From Epiperipatus broadwayi (lineage: Eukaryota > Onychophora > Udeonychophora > Euonychophora > Peripatidae), in contig JAQFVV010006271.1 in the NCBI GenBank assembly GCA_028023455.1, forward strand, positions 4,926,366-4,990,365: a stretch of 64,000 nt of DNA, given 5' to 3'. The notes under the pieces were generated by a model. It did not search any database. It saw only the letters and a program-made list of their open reading frames with translations, and had not been told where the DNA came from. Positions 24,766 to 35,372 of this stretch are shown here, in pieces. Numbering within the stretch: position 1 is the first letter of the stretch; each line of letters opens with the position of its first letter. Made by a program: the position numbers and the translations under genes.

Positions 24766-27206
24766 GTGTATGTGTAAAGCTGTAAATGCTGAGTATTACT
24801 GAGGTAAAGTTGTCATACCACTTCAAATTGATAGATAGGAAATAACTATTTTATAATATAGTTGCTAAGTATGCAGGGAGATTGAGGAGTTGATTCCAGC
24901 TCCATTTGTATTGATTATTTAAGTAAAAAATTATTGATACAGTTATGGTAAAATGTTTTGCATGTATATTTAAAGTAAATGTATAGAGACTAGTTCGTCA
25001 CATAATACATAGCCTCAGGAAGAAGGCAGTTCTCTGTCCAATGCTAACATTTGAAGTTATGAAATGTTTAATTTCCCTTACTGAAACACTAATGTGTGAA
25101 CTGTGAAGTGCTGCATAGTGCTATAAAATATCTGGAGGATTTTTGCAAGATAAGATAAAACTTGCTATGACAGGGTTGGGGTTATGTGGGGGTGACAGAG
25201 AGTTACTTTAATTTATAAGCTGGCCGATCTGTAGTCAGATTTTGTGGAAGGTAATAAAATTAGACATCATCAAGCTGTGGTGACATACTAGCCTATAAAT
25301 ATGTATACCATCGCTAGAGTGGTAACATGATGATCAGAATCACAGGGGGGTAGCATGAATATTTAGTATGCATTGAAATAAAACTGTTTTTATATTTCAA
25401 TCAATTATTTAGAATGGAAAGAAAGTTGGATATAACATTATCCTTACATAGGAACTACAAAATATTATTGTTTGTTGTAATAGTTAAATTTATAATTGTT
25501 GTAATGAAGGGGGGAGGGCAAGAAATTGAGTAGGATGTTGGGTTAAGTTATAAGATAGTTTCATATTTATATTTAAATGCGAAATTCTGATACCGTGCAT
25601 AAGCGCATTAACATTACATTGAAATATGAGTCAAAACAGTGATTAAGTTTTAAGGAAATTTAAATAATCTGAATATATATATATATTATTAATTTTTAGT
25701 TAAAGTGAATTTAATATAAAAGGAAAGTAAATTTTTATTTTACAATGAGTATAATATTTGAGATTGTGGTGATACTATATATGTGTGTGTTTCTTTCTTG
25801 TTTAAGTATAATAAATATTTGTTATTCTTATAAATTAACATATGTGTCTGGTGTTTAAGATTTCTAATATATAGAACCTATATCCAGCACCTATATGCAG
25901 TACCTAACTAGAACCTATGTCTAGAACCTTATCGCCTTATAACAGGGCATATTCTATATACTGCCAAATAATACCAGATCATATTTAAATTTATGAATTG
26001 TCTTATGTTGATTGATTTCCATGATTTATTTCCATGATTGATTTTCATGATTAATTTCCATGGTATACTGCCATATTTTTCTTCCACGATCAATTTCCAT
26101 AATTCACTTTTGTAAAATATCAACCAAAAAGATTTTTATCTTATATAGAGGGCGACGATCATTTCGTGGGGATAATGAATATACCTGACTCCTAAAACCT
26201 AATAGATTTAAAAGTACTAGTTAAATTTGGCAAACAGATGATATGAAATAAAATAACATAAGATAAATTAGTCAATTTAGATATGTTAAATTTAGTTATT
26301 TGGTTCTTGCAATGTTATGAATATTAGGAGTAGACATATAATCCCTTTTCTGCTTTTAATATTTAATATGATTCGCACTGGTAAACTCACAATAAACTTT
26401 AATTTAACAAGTTCTGGTATCATATCCATTGCATTGTAATCGTTAGAAATCGCACTTCATTAGCAGATCGAGACCTATTATGATTATGATAACGAATCTA
26501 GAGTTAGTTGGAAGGCAGATAGGTGTGTTTAAGGAAATAAGATTAAGAGTTTTCAGTTAATAAGATATAAAGGGAAACATAACAAAGACATTTAGTGTTA
26601 TATAATTGTGACTATTAAAGGTGATAGAAGCGGAGAACGAAAATAATAGTAGTGGGGTTAAATGGAAGGATTTTTAACATTTCTTTTATTCTACTTTGAA
26701 TTAAATAATAATCTTATAGTATATATTATAAACATAAGATATGAGTTCTCCACATCGATTACTAATTTATTTCTAGTCATTTATATATCAAAAATATACA
26801 GAACATTCTTGTAATTACCACTCGAGATTGTATACCTGTATAAAGTTGAGGAAGAAAGTTGTCTATATTCTTTAATTAGCAGTAATAACTTATCATGAGA
26901 GTATTTACATAATTGTTAATACGTTTAAAATTAAGGCCATAATAAATTGAATTGGATGTATAAACAATATATTTTTGAGATAATTTAATTACTTTCTTCA
27001 TTATATTCTATAGTAATAAGCATTGATGATGATCTCTGGTGGGCATTACGATTTCATAGTTACAATTTAGCGCCCGGGTATACATAATCTTATTATTGCT
27101 ATTATTTGGTAAACACATTAACATTGGCTTGTTCGGTTCAAAGTTATTTTCAATCGACTATCTACTTGCCTAAAGTTGAGGTTAGAATATATATATATAT
27201 ATATAT
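24766..27206 (+). repeat. Dispersed repeat R1, copy 1 (about 2.4 kb, no ORF)
   Basis: Diverged but collinear with the reverse complement of 43357-46060. Anchors include TGTAAAGCTGTAAATGCT, CATACCACTTC and GGAAATAACTATTT near the left end, CCAGCACCTATAT at about 25888, GTGTTATATAATTGT with GAGAACGA at about 26600, and GCATTACGATTT with CCTCAACTTT (reverse complement) near the right end. The right terminus abuts an (AT)n tract. No coding capacity or terminal repeats were recognised, so the class (LTR derivative, non-autonomous transposon or other) is open. Confidence 0.65.
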
Positions 27207-27577
27207 AGCGCAGCCGTACATGTTGTGCATCTATATGTTGAACACAGATTAAAATAAATTTGGGTAGTCTTTCCACATAAAAAATATTTTTATATATAAA
27301 TGGCTGAATATTAAATAATGTATTACACTTCTATTGTGGTTAGGAAATGTAATTGGTAAAATTTATTATAAAGTAAAATATCACATTAAAAAACAATTAT
27401 AATGAGTTTGTATCCAAAAAAAAAAAGTATCTCATTACTATAGATTCAAAATGTTTAAAAAATTAAACTTAAATTACAAAAAAAAAGTTTTAATTAATAA
27501 GTAACATTTTATTTAGCATATAATTGAAAAATTATTAACTGTGGATAAATATAGTGTTTAAAACATTTATGAAACTA

Positions 27578-27640
<63 letters not shown>

Positions 27641-28560
27641 TGATTACCATGTTGCTTCTTACTAACTAGAGAATATTTCCTGAATAACTAACTATTTACT
27701 GAATTCAAATAAAGCATGAAGTGAAAACAAATCTAACCATAATTCACATCTTAAAATTAAATACAAAATTAACTTGATACAATATACATCTTAAAATTTA
27801 CTTTGAATGCATTTTGTGTTCAATTGTTAACTTTTATTTTGCTAATCTCTGACCAATAATACTTTGAACTTTTTTGCTGCTCTATTTTTTATATCATTAT
27901 GATTCAAATCAATACTTTTAATATTTTACAGCATATGAGCAGAGACTTTCGCACAATCGACCATTCTCCAATATATCTCATAACACTGATACACTTGTGA
28001 ATGTCTGTGCTCATATACCCTATATATTCCATATATTGATACAGTAATATAATAAGCCTGTATTTCAGTTATTTTATATTTTACATAAATGCAAGTAAAT
28101 TAAATACAATAAATATAAAGAAAGGTTTTATACACTTTATAGCTATTGTCTTATTAATATATGTAAATGATTAAGCTATCTTCAATAATTTAGAAATAAG
28201 GTATGAGATTATTGATTTAAAATGTAAAAAACTGAATGGTAATTTAAACGTATACTTAATAATCTTGGACCAAATAACGTTGACAATTAGCTGTCCATTG
28301 TACAAAATCATTTTTTTCTTCCAATAACTTACATTTATAATGATTACTATGATCTCTTTTCTTGCTAAAAGCTAAATAACATTTATATGGATTTTAATCC
28401 TGAAAACCAATTGAATGAGTATATATTAGATCATATAAATATTTTATAACACCCTATGTTGTTGTACATAATCAAAGTATGTTACTTTCTGTCGAAAAAA
28501 TAAACCCTTTTTTTAAGATGTGATATGTTGGACTATTTCCATCATTTATGAGTGAATGTT
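27207..28560. other. AT-rich interval, nothing recognised besides (TA)n
   Basis: No domain-bearing frame or recognisable repeat apart from the microsatellite at 27580. Confidence 0.5.
27580..27637. repeat. (TA)n microsatellite
   Basis: Pure TA tract of 58 bp. Confidence 0.97.
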
Positions 28561-28654
28561 GAATGTATAGAAAATTTTAAACTTTATTTCAACTTTCCAA
28601 ATACAAACACCTTGTTAGTAATAACACACAAATAGCTAATACTAGTTAGTAATT

Positions 28655-28699
28655 ACATAACATTTCGAGTAGTTTTATTCTCCACTCTTCTTCAGGTGT
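28655..28699 (-). ncRNA. Hammerhead ribozyme remnant of PLE3
   Basis: Minus strand: CTGAAGA (28695 to 28689) fits CUGANGA. Helix II is GAGTGG/CTACTC (6 bp with one G-U), then GAAA, then TGTT where GAAACGTC would be expected. The ACGT helix III has become ATGT, consistent with CpG to TpG decay, and the cleavage triplet is GUU. Helix I keeps ACA/TGT with a C-A mismatch at the core. Confidence 0.55.
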
Positions 28700-28868
28700 T
28701 GGTGGACTATATGCACAATGACAATATTCACTTAGAAGTTGGACTCGCACCTATAGATTCTTGAATATTGAATTTAAGGCAAAGGCTCTACCAAGTGAGC
28801 TTTGCAACATAAAGTAGAAATTTCACATATTTATGCTTGAGTTAATATTTTGAATCTTATGTCCTAGC

Positions 28869-28909
28869 TCCTCACTGATGAGAGCCATAGCACAAAACCA
28901 GTCTGGGAA
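28869..28909 (+). ncRNA. Hammerhead-like motif, family D, copy 1
   Basis: Helix I TCCTCA/TGGGAA (one mismatch), CTGATGA, helix II GAGC-CATA-GCAC (one mismatch), then AAAAC instead of GAAAC, helix III ACCAGT, GUC. The lost core G probably makes it inactive. Confidence 0.5.
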
Positions 28910-29281
28910 TGGGGACCATCATAGATAAAAGCTTCATGTATTTTCTCTTGTAGCATTTATCATAAAAAATTAAGCTTGTTTAGAGCTAGTGGCAGGCTCT
29001 TTATATATTACATATTGGTAATACAAGCTATATAGGTCATGTGATATATGACTGATTTTTACTATTATAATTTTGCTATTAGGGCTTTGGCTATATTAAA
29101 TTGCTAAGCCTACTAATATATGGGATCTCTTGAATTTAGTTCAGGCTCATATAGTTTTTTTTTCGTTAAAGGGCTGAGTTTGAAGACATGTAGGTGTCTG
29201 AAGATTTGGATCTTTTTCTTAATATTTAAGAATTAGATAAATGCTTGGCTTGAGTTAATATTTGAAATCTTATGTCTTAGC

Positions 29282-29322
29282 TCCTCACTGATGAGAACCA
29301 TAGCTCAAAACCGGTCTGGGGA
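29282..29322 (+). ncRNA. Hammerhead-like motif, family D, copy 2
   Basis: Helix I TCCTCA/TGGGGA (six pairs, one G-U), CTGATGA, helix II GAAC-CATA-GCTC (one mismatch), AAAAC, palindromic helix III ACCGGT, GUC. Helix II is restorable by comparing the two copies. The G to A change at the first base of GAAA follows a C, as expected from CpG deamination. Confidence 0.55.
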
Positions 29323-29489
29323 TAGAGACCATCATAGATAAAAGCTTCATGCATTTTCTCTTGTAGCATTTATCATAAAAATAAGCTTGTTTAGAGCTAG
29401 TAGCAGGCTCTTTATATATTACATATTTATATATGAGGGTTGTTTCAAATCCTCCTGATTCCTCCATTTTTTTAAAAATGAGTCTAATT

Positions 29490-30270
29490 ATTATTTTTTC
29501 ATAAGAGCAATATTAATTAGAGTCTTGCATACATTATGTATTGCCACACTGGGTTGCCTTATAGTATTATTTACCATTGTCTGATGAGCATCTACCTTGA
29601 ATTTTCTTCTGTGCCTTTTTTCCTCTTTATCCAATATCTTTGTATTTTCCCACTTAAGCATATGGTCATTAGTACATAAATGATCTGCTATGTTAGATAC
29701 ATATGTTTTATCTTTTTCAACCATTAGTTTGTGCTCCTTCTATCACTGTTCAACAGGGCGACAGGTCTCACCTATGTATTACCTTCCACATTCACATGGT
29801 ATTTTATAAATGCAGTTTTTGTTCTTCAGCATTTCCAATTTAGGCTTAGTAGAAGTAAGCATTCCTCTAAGAGTGGTATGGTTTTGGTCAGCAGTTCTAA
29901 TGTTGTAATGACTGCAGATTTTCTTTAATTTGTCTGGCAATCCTAGTATGTATGGATACCTTACACACAAATAACTGTTTTCTCTTTTGGTATATCTTTG
30001 TGTTGTCTATTGAAGGTTTTTATGATGACTGCTGATGGATAACCATTATTCATAAGCATTTGTTCTATGTGAATCTTTTCTTCTTCCACATCAATGGTGT
30101 CTTTACAAACCTCCTTCGCTCTGTTCCATAGTGATAGTACAATTTCTTGTTTAGAGCTTCTTGTATGATTGGATGTATATTACCAGTATTTTCCAGTGTA
30201 TGTTGGTTTCCTATACCCTGTTGTTTTTACTTTGCCCTGTGGGAGTCTTGTCACAAAAACACATGTCATA
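29490..30270 (-). pseudogene. PLE3 connector and GIY-YIG endonuclease relic
   Basis: Minus strand: YRKPTYTGKY, NRAKEVCKDTIDVEEEKIHI and NNGYPSAVI are typical of the PLE region after the RT. Then KNKNCIYKIPCECGR and, after a stop, YIGETCRP give the GIY-YIG core, followed by a frame with DHLCTNDHMLKWENTKIL. Several frameshifts and stops are present and no RT is visible upstream, so the copy is 5' truncated and old. Confidence 0.75.
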
Positions 30271-30681
30271 AATGATAACACTAAATGTTTTTGAAAAATC
30301 ACTGGATGAAAATTAACAAAGAGCATTTATCATATTTTAATATAGTAAATGCAATATTATATTCTTTACAAGAAATTAAATATATTGTACATATTATTGT
30401 TAGAAGATATAGATTTAATAAAATCATGAACCTATTATGTTTTCAATCTTAGCAAATTACTATGATATTTCTATTACTATCATGAAAAAAATTTGGATAT
30501 TTTGTAAAAAAAGTTTTGCTTTGGTTTAAAGGATTGTAAGAGTGAATAATAAAACGTAAATCAAAATAGTGTATACAAATTCATAATGACTATAGAAAAA
30601 AATGTTTCAAATAGTTTTCAGTTTAAGAAAGTTGTGAAATTAATTGAAAGTACTTGGTAAGTTGTAATAAAATATATTATC

Positions 30682-30684
<3 letters not shown>

Positions 30685-30733
<49 letters not shown>

Positions 30734-30742
30734 ATCTATATA

Positions 30743-30775
<33 letters not shown>
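30685..30775. repeat. (TA)n microsatellite, interrupted
   Basis: About 90 bp of TA with a GATATC interruption, directly followed by a PLE terminus. Confidence 0.97.
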
Positions 30776-31013
30776 AGACATTATGAGGGTTCATCCACAT
30801 TAAAATATTTTAATTATTGATATACTGATGTTTCGACTTGATCACATAATTCATCTACTGGGTGATAAAAGGCAAACAGATGGTATGTTCCACCAATAGC
30901 AAGAATGTTAAATGAAGAATGTTTTTTTTTAAATATTTCCAGATAGGAGGAAGTTTGCATGTATCATCTCACTTATTGATACAATCTGGCCTTTTAAGTA
31001 TCTCAAAGGCTAT
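30776..31013 (-). mobile_element. PLE2-type 3'-terminal fragment
   Basis: GGGTTCATCCACATTAAAA, a decayed hammerhead region (GTTTCGACTTGATCACA), then CCACCAATAGCAA and the last codons of the PLE2 ORF (plus strand GATACAATCTGGCCTTTTAA) match 51990-52260. It is cut at about 31013, inside the hammerhead core of the adjoining family A repeat. Confidence 0.75.
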
Positions 31014-31379
31014 CAGTGAAGGATAGCAATAAGAAACTAGATGTACACACTAACTCTGAATGTTTATGAAACAATTTCTATTCAGCTTGCAAGCATGAAT
31101 TTTTTAGACCCGTAATGTCTTCAAACTCAGCATAGCAAGCCAGATAGCTATATGGGTCTGATATCAGTTCAGCATCACAACATAGTAGAAGCCTCTGCAA
31201 TATGTAACATTGCAAGAAAACCTCAATGGTACATTTATGAAAAACAAAAAAAACAAGTTAAACTTGCTAACACTTGTATTTATGATCAATAGATGGCATT
31301 TTACCAAAAACACCAACAAAGCATATATTTGTTTACATAAATGTCAGAGTAGCATTCACTATGTCTATCATTAGTTCCA

Positions 31380-31424
31380 CCTTCAGATCATGATTTCAAG
31401 ATGATTTGCTATCATCAGTGAAGG
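31380..31424 (-). ncRNA. Hammerhead ribozyme, family A tandem copy 1
   Basis: Minus strand: helix I CCTTCA/TGAAGG (6 pairs), CTGATGA, GAAA, palindromic helix III ATCATGAT, AUC. Helix II is weakened because one strand reads ATCT where GCT is expected. Confidence 0.65.
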
Positions 31425-31782
31425 ATAGGAATAAGAAACTAGATCAAAACACTAGCTATGAGCGTCTATGAAACAATTTCTATTCAGCTTGCAAGCATGA
31501 ATTTTTTAGACATGTCATGTCTTCAAACTGAGCATAGCAAGCCAGATAGTTATAAGGCTCTGATATCAGTTCAGTATCACCACATAGTAGAAGCCTCTGC
31601 AATATATATCATGGCAAGAAATCCTCAATGGTACATTTATGAAAAACAAAAGAAACAAGTTAAACTTACTAATGCTTGTATTTATGATCAATAGATGGCA
31701 TTTTACCCAAAACACTGTTAAAGCACATATTTGTTTACATAAAGATCAGAGTAAGCATTCACTATCTCTATTGTTAGTTCCA

Positions 31783-31827
31783 CCTTCATATCATGATTTC
31801 AAGCTGATTTGCTATCATCAGTGAAGA
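31783..31827 (-). ncRNA. Hammerhead ribozyme, family A tandem copy 2
   Basis: CTGATGA, helix II AGC/GCT, GAAA and helix III ATCATGAT are intact. The cleavage site reads AUA (allowed by NUH) and helix I has one mismatch. Confidence 0.65.
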
Positions 31828-32189
31828 ATAGGAATAATAAACTAGATCTAAACACTAACTCTGAGCATTTATGAAACAATTTCTATTCAGCTTGCAAGCG
31901 TGAATTTTTTTAGACATGTAATGTCTTCAAACTCAGCATAGCAAGCCAGATAGCTTTATGGGTCTGATATCAGTTCAGTATCACCAAATAGTAGAAGCCT
32001 CTGCAATATATATATATCATTGCAAGAAAAACCTCAATGGTATATTTATGAAAAACAAAAAAATAAGTTAAACTTGCTAACGGTTGTATTTATGATCAAT
32101 AGATGGCGTTTTACCAAAACACTGTCAATGCGGATATTTGTTTAAATAAACGTCAGAGTAAGCATTCACTATCTCTATCCTTAGTTCCA

Positions 32190-32234
32190 CCATCAGATCA
32201 TCATTTCAAGCTGATTTGCTATCATCAGTGAAGG
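32190..32234 (-). ncRNA. Hammerhead ribozyme, family A tandem copy 3
   Basis: CTGATGA, helix II AGC/GCT, GAAA and AUC are intact. Helix III is ATGATGAT and helix I CCTTCA/TGATGG has one mismatch. The mirrored copy at 32409 has the same changes. Confidence 0.6.
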
Positions 32235-32320
32235 ATAGGAATAAGAAACTAGATCTAAACACAAACTCTGAGCATTTATGAAACAATTTCTATTCAGCTT
32301 GCAAGTGTGAATTTTTTACA

Positions 32321-32582
32321 TGTCTAAAAAATTTATGCTTGCAAGCTGAATAGAAATTGTTTCATAAATGCTCAGAGTTTGTGTTTAGATCTAGTTTCTT
32401 ATTCCTATCCTTCACTGATGATAGCAAATCAGCTTGAAATGATGATCTGATGGTGGAACTAAGGATAGAGATAGTGAATGCTTACTCTGACGTTTATGTA
32501 AACAAATATCCGCATTGACAGTGTTTTTGGTAAAACACCATCTATTGATCATAAATACAAGCATTAGCAAGTTTAACTTGTT

Positions 32583-32585
<3 letters not shown>
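32321..32585 (+). mobile_element. Retrozyme family A, inverted arm
   Basis: Near-perfect reverse complement of about 32050-32317, centred at about 32320-32330. It shares private mutations with the third tandem monomer, so the inverted pair formed recently from one copy. An (AT)n tract follows. Confidence 0.8.
32409..32453 (+). ncRNA. Hammerhead ribozyme, family A, inverted arm
   Basis: CTGATGA at 32415, helix II AGC/GCT, GAAA, helix III ATGATGAT, AUC. It mirrors the motif at 32190. Confidence 0.6.

Positions 32586-32587
<2 letters not shown>

Positions 32588-32618
<31 letters not shown>
32588..32618. repeat. (AT)n microsatellite between retrozymes A and C
   Basis: Short AT tract separating the family A inverted arm from family C. 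Confidence 0.9.
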
Positions 32619-32621
<3 letters not shown>

Positions 32622-32798
32622 CAAGTGCTATATATATATCTATATATCAGATAATCAAAACAAGTTATAAAATTTGTAACTTGCTTTAAGCTTGCATTTT
32701 TGGATCACTAGATGGAGCTTTACCAATAACTCCTAACAAACGTTGTTTAAATAAATGCTGAAAGAGACAGAAGTCAAAATCTCTATCATTGTCACCCA

Positions 32799-32845
32799 TC
32801 TTCACACCAACAGTTTTCAAGCTTATTGGCTCATGTCAATGAAGG
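32799..32845 (-). ncRNA. Hammerhead-like motif, family C, minus copy
   Basis: Minus strand: CCTTCA / TTGACAT / GAGC-CAATAA-GCTT / GAAA / ACTGTTGGT / GTGAAG. Core positions are altered (TTGACAT for CUGANGA), so activity is doubtful. Confidence 0.45.
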
Positions 32846-33325
32846 CCTGGGAAATGAGAAACTAGATCTAAGTACCAACTCTAAAATCAACATTTATCAA
32901 ACACGTTTCTATCAGTCTGAAAGCATGAATTTATAAGACGTGTAATGTCTTCAAATTAAGCCTAGCAAACTGGATAGCTATATTGCTTTGAAAACAGTTT
33001 AATTTTACCATGTACTAAAAGCCTCTGCAATATATAGCATTGCAAAATCCTTCAAAGTTACATTTATGATAATCAAAACAAATTATAGATTTTGTAACTT
33101 GCTTTAAGCTTGCATTTTATGATCACTACATAGAGATTTACCAATAACTTTTAACAAAAATTGTTTACATAAATGCTGAATGATATAGAATAGCAATCTA
33201 GTTTGTTAGGCTGAATTTAAAGACATTATGTGTCTGATAAATTCATGCTTTCAGATTGATAGAAACATGTTTGATAAATGCTGATTGTGGAGTTGGTATT
33301 TAGATCTAGTTTCTATTCTTCCAAG

Positions 33326-33371
33326 CCTTCCCTGACATGAGCCAATAAGCTTGATATCAGCTGGTCTGAAG
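33326..33371 (+). ncRNA. Hammerhead-like motif, family C, plus copy 1
   Basis: CTGACAT in place of CUGANGA, helix II GAGC/GCTT, GATA instead of GAAA, helix III ATCAGCTGGT, GUC, helix I CTTCC/TGAAG. Decayed. Confidence 0.45.
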
Positions 33372-33722
33372 ATGGGTGACAATGACAGAGTTTTTGAATT
33401 CTGTCTCTTTCAGCATTTATGTAAACAAAGGTTGTTAGGAGTTATTGGGAAAGCCCCATCTAGTGATCATAAAATGCAAGTTTAAAGCAAGTTATGAAAT
33501 TTATACTTGTTTTGATATGCACCTTTGAAGGTTTTTGCAATGTTATATATTGCACTAGCTTTTAATGTATGTTGAAAATGAACTGTTTTCAGACCCATAT
33601 ATCTAGGCCGAATTTGAAGACATTATGTGTCTGATAAATTCTTGCTTTCAGTCTGATAGAAACATGTTTGATAAATGTAGATTTTAGAGTTGGTATTTAG
33701 ATCTTGTTTTTAGTATCCCAAG

Positions 33723-33769
33723 TTTTCACTGATGTAAGCCAATAAGCTTGAAACCAGCTGGTCTGATGG
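33723..33769 (+). ncRNA. Hammerhead-like motif, family C, plus copy 2
   Basis: CTGATGT (the last A of CUGANGA is T), helix II AAGC/GCTT (4 pairs), GAAA, a ten-base palindromic helix III ACCAGCTGGT, GUC. Helix I TTTTCA/TGATGG is weak. This is the best-preserved family C copy. Confidence 0.55.
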
Positions 33770-34310
33770 TGGGTGACAATGATAGACATTTTGATTTTTT
33801 TCTCTTTCAGCATTTATGTTAACAAAGCTTGTTAGGAGTTATTGATACAGCTCCATCTACTGAGTTTATATATATATATATATATAAATTGTAAATATCA
33901 ATAGGTCGATATTTATATTTATAAATATACGTTTCCATTACAATATATATATATAATTCTGTACCCATTATAAAATATTACACATATAAAAAAAATTAAC
34001 AGTTAAATACAATATTATAATTTAAATTCTTTTGTAGCACTTTTGCTTACATCAGATTTAACTGAATTTCATTTTTTTTTAAATTAATGTTACATTTATT
34101 TCCATAAGCTGCATATGGCCGTATTTGCAACTTTCCTATTAATATCATCATTCTTATATCTATCAATTAATATTGCCTTTTTAATTTTCTTTTTTTTTAT
34201 GATTTCTTTCTTCCATTAATATTTTTATTTCATTAATATTAAATGTAAACATATAATTACAATTTTTCATGGTCAACGAATACTGAAGCTGTATTAAATT
34301 GACTATTTAC

Positions 34311-34312
<2 letters not shown>

Positions 34313-34388
<76 letters not shown>
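34313..34388. repeat. (TA)n microsatellite, one interruption
   Basis: About 75 bp of TA with a single GTC interruption. Confidence 0.97.
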
Positions 34389-34390
<2 letters not shown>

Positions 34391-34471
34391 TAGTAACCAA
34401 GGCTAGGTTGAGAAACATAGAATACTACATGTACATAGTTAGTCAAAGATATCATTATTATAATATAATTT

Positions 34472-34789
34472 CAGTGGTCCCCAACCTTTTTGCACTTAAG
34501 AGCACATTCTATAATACTAGCCAGGTTGTGGGCACCATTTAATTTTTTCAATTTAAATTTATAGTTGGATATTGTTAATAATACACATAATGTACAAAAA
34601 AATATTTATTTCAAAAATAAAATTTTAACATTTGATTACAATATAATATAATAATTTATAAGAAGTTTTAAAAACTAAATTTATTTCTATCAGACAAATA
34701 TTTTTTATTGTGTTCGTAAAGCGGCGGACACACATAAAATGGTCTTCTGGTGCCATGGTGTCTGCAGGCATAGAGTTGGGGGATCCCTG
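34472..34789. mobile_element. Non-autonomous hAT-type element (MITE), 318 bp
   Basis: The left end CAGTGGTCCCCAACCTTTTT and the right end (reverse complement) CAGGGATCCCCCAACTC form imperfect terminal inverted repeats of the CAG-GGTCCCCAAC type typical of hAT elements. The flanks ATATAATTT on the left and ATATATTT on the right are a plausible 8-bp target duplication with one indel. There is no transposase. Internal GGTGCCATGGTGTCTGC also resembles hAT MITEs. Confidence 0.75.
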
Positions 34790-35330
34790 ATATATTTTGT
34801 TTGTAAATATAGTTTTGAAACAACAAAACAATTTAGATCAGTTATGCAGGCGTAGATTAATATACATTTATATACAGACTTTTACTTATTTTTGTATATA
34901 AGTTTGTGAATATGCAAGTTAAAAAAAATAAGTTTTGATTTAAATAATAAAGAACCATTCTCAGCCATTTTAGGGTTTATATGATTAGTATTTTTTACAT
35001 ATTCAGTCAACAAATTATGTTTACTTTGACAATTCCAAGTTTACAATAAGTCAGGTAATTTTATTGAATGCAATTGTTTTCCTCGTCACATATTCCTGCT
35101 TAACTTAAATAAATTTGAATAATAGATGGAGAACAGAACCAGCTTTTAATTTATTTCAAAGGAACCAAAATTCTATATATGAATACACTGATCAACCCCA
35201 CCTATTTTATTAGTTAAAACAAGGCAAAACTCTCTCCATACAGCAGTGCCACCCTGTGCTAAACAGAGTAATAAATGGATGCCATAAGGCTTGTTCATAA
35301 AATCCCTATCTAATGCCTACTCATCCAATA

Positions 35331-35372
35331 TCCCCAGACTAGTTTCTGGCTTGTGGCCATCATCAGTGAGGA
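35331..35372 (-). ncRNA. Hammerhead ribozyme, family B, minus arm (fully canonical)
   Basis: Minus strand: helix I TCCTCA/TGGGGA (6 pairs with one G-U), CTGATGA, helix II TGGC-CACAA-GCCA (4 pairs), GAAA, palindromic helix III ACTAGT, GUC. Every conserved core position matches. Confidence 0.87.

Larger units (their letters stand above)
28831..29432 (+). mobile_element. Retrozyme-like family D, two tandem monomers (period about 413 bp)
   Basis: Segments 28831-29013 and 29241-29432 are direct repeats containing a hammerhead-like core, AAAAGCTTCATG, TTCTCTTGTAGCATTTATCA and TTTAGAGCTAGT. Between them lies GGCTGAGTTTGAAGACATG with GTGTCTGA, the block shared with families A and C. No ORF is present. 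Confidence 0.6.
28655..30270 (-). mobile_element. Decayed Penelope-like element PLE3
   Basis: The minus strand carries the PLE connector and GIY-YIG domain (30270 to 29490). About 0.8 kb downstream is a hammerhead remnant (28699 to 28655), the position expected for a PLE pLTR. The 0.8 kb between them holds two plus-strand copies of another hammerhead repeat (family D), which may have inserted into the element. Confidence 0.65.
31013..32320 (-). mobile_element. Retrozyme family A tandem array, about three monomers
   Basis: Hammerhead cores at 31412, 31815 and 32222 are spaced by 403 and 407 bp, and the whole unit repeats with them. Repeated landmarks on the plus strand are TTTTTAGACATGT-ATGTCTTCAAACT-AGCATAGCAAGCCAGATAG, GCCTCTGCAATAT and the end motif AAGTTAAACTTGCTAA. 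There is no ORF. Tandem full-length non-coding monomers, each with one hammerhead, are the organisation described for metazoan retrozymes. Confidence 0.8.
32640..33868. mobile_element. Retrozyme family C: minus units then plus units (inverted array)
   Basis: Minus-oriented sequence to about 33210 is followed by plus-oriented sequence to 33868. Plus cores at 33332 and 33729 give a 397-bp monomer. Landmarks are AACATGTTTGATAAATG, GAATTTGAAGACATTATGTG with GTCTGATAAATTC, and GTTAGGAGTTATTG near the end. It is clearly related to family A in layout and in the GAAGACATTATGTG block, but diverged in the ribozyme. The end abuts an (AT)n tract. Confidence 0.7.
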
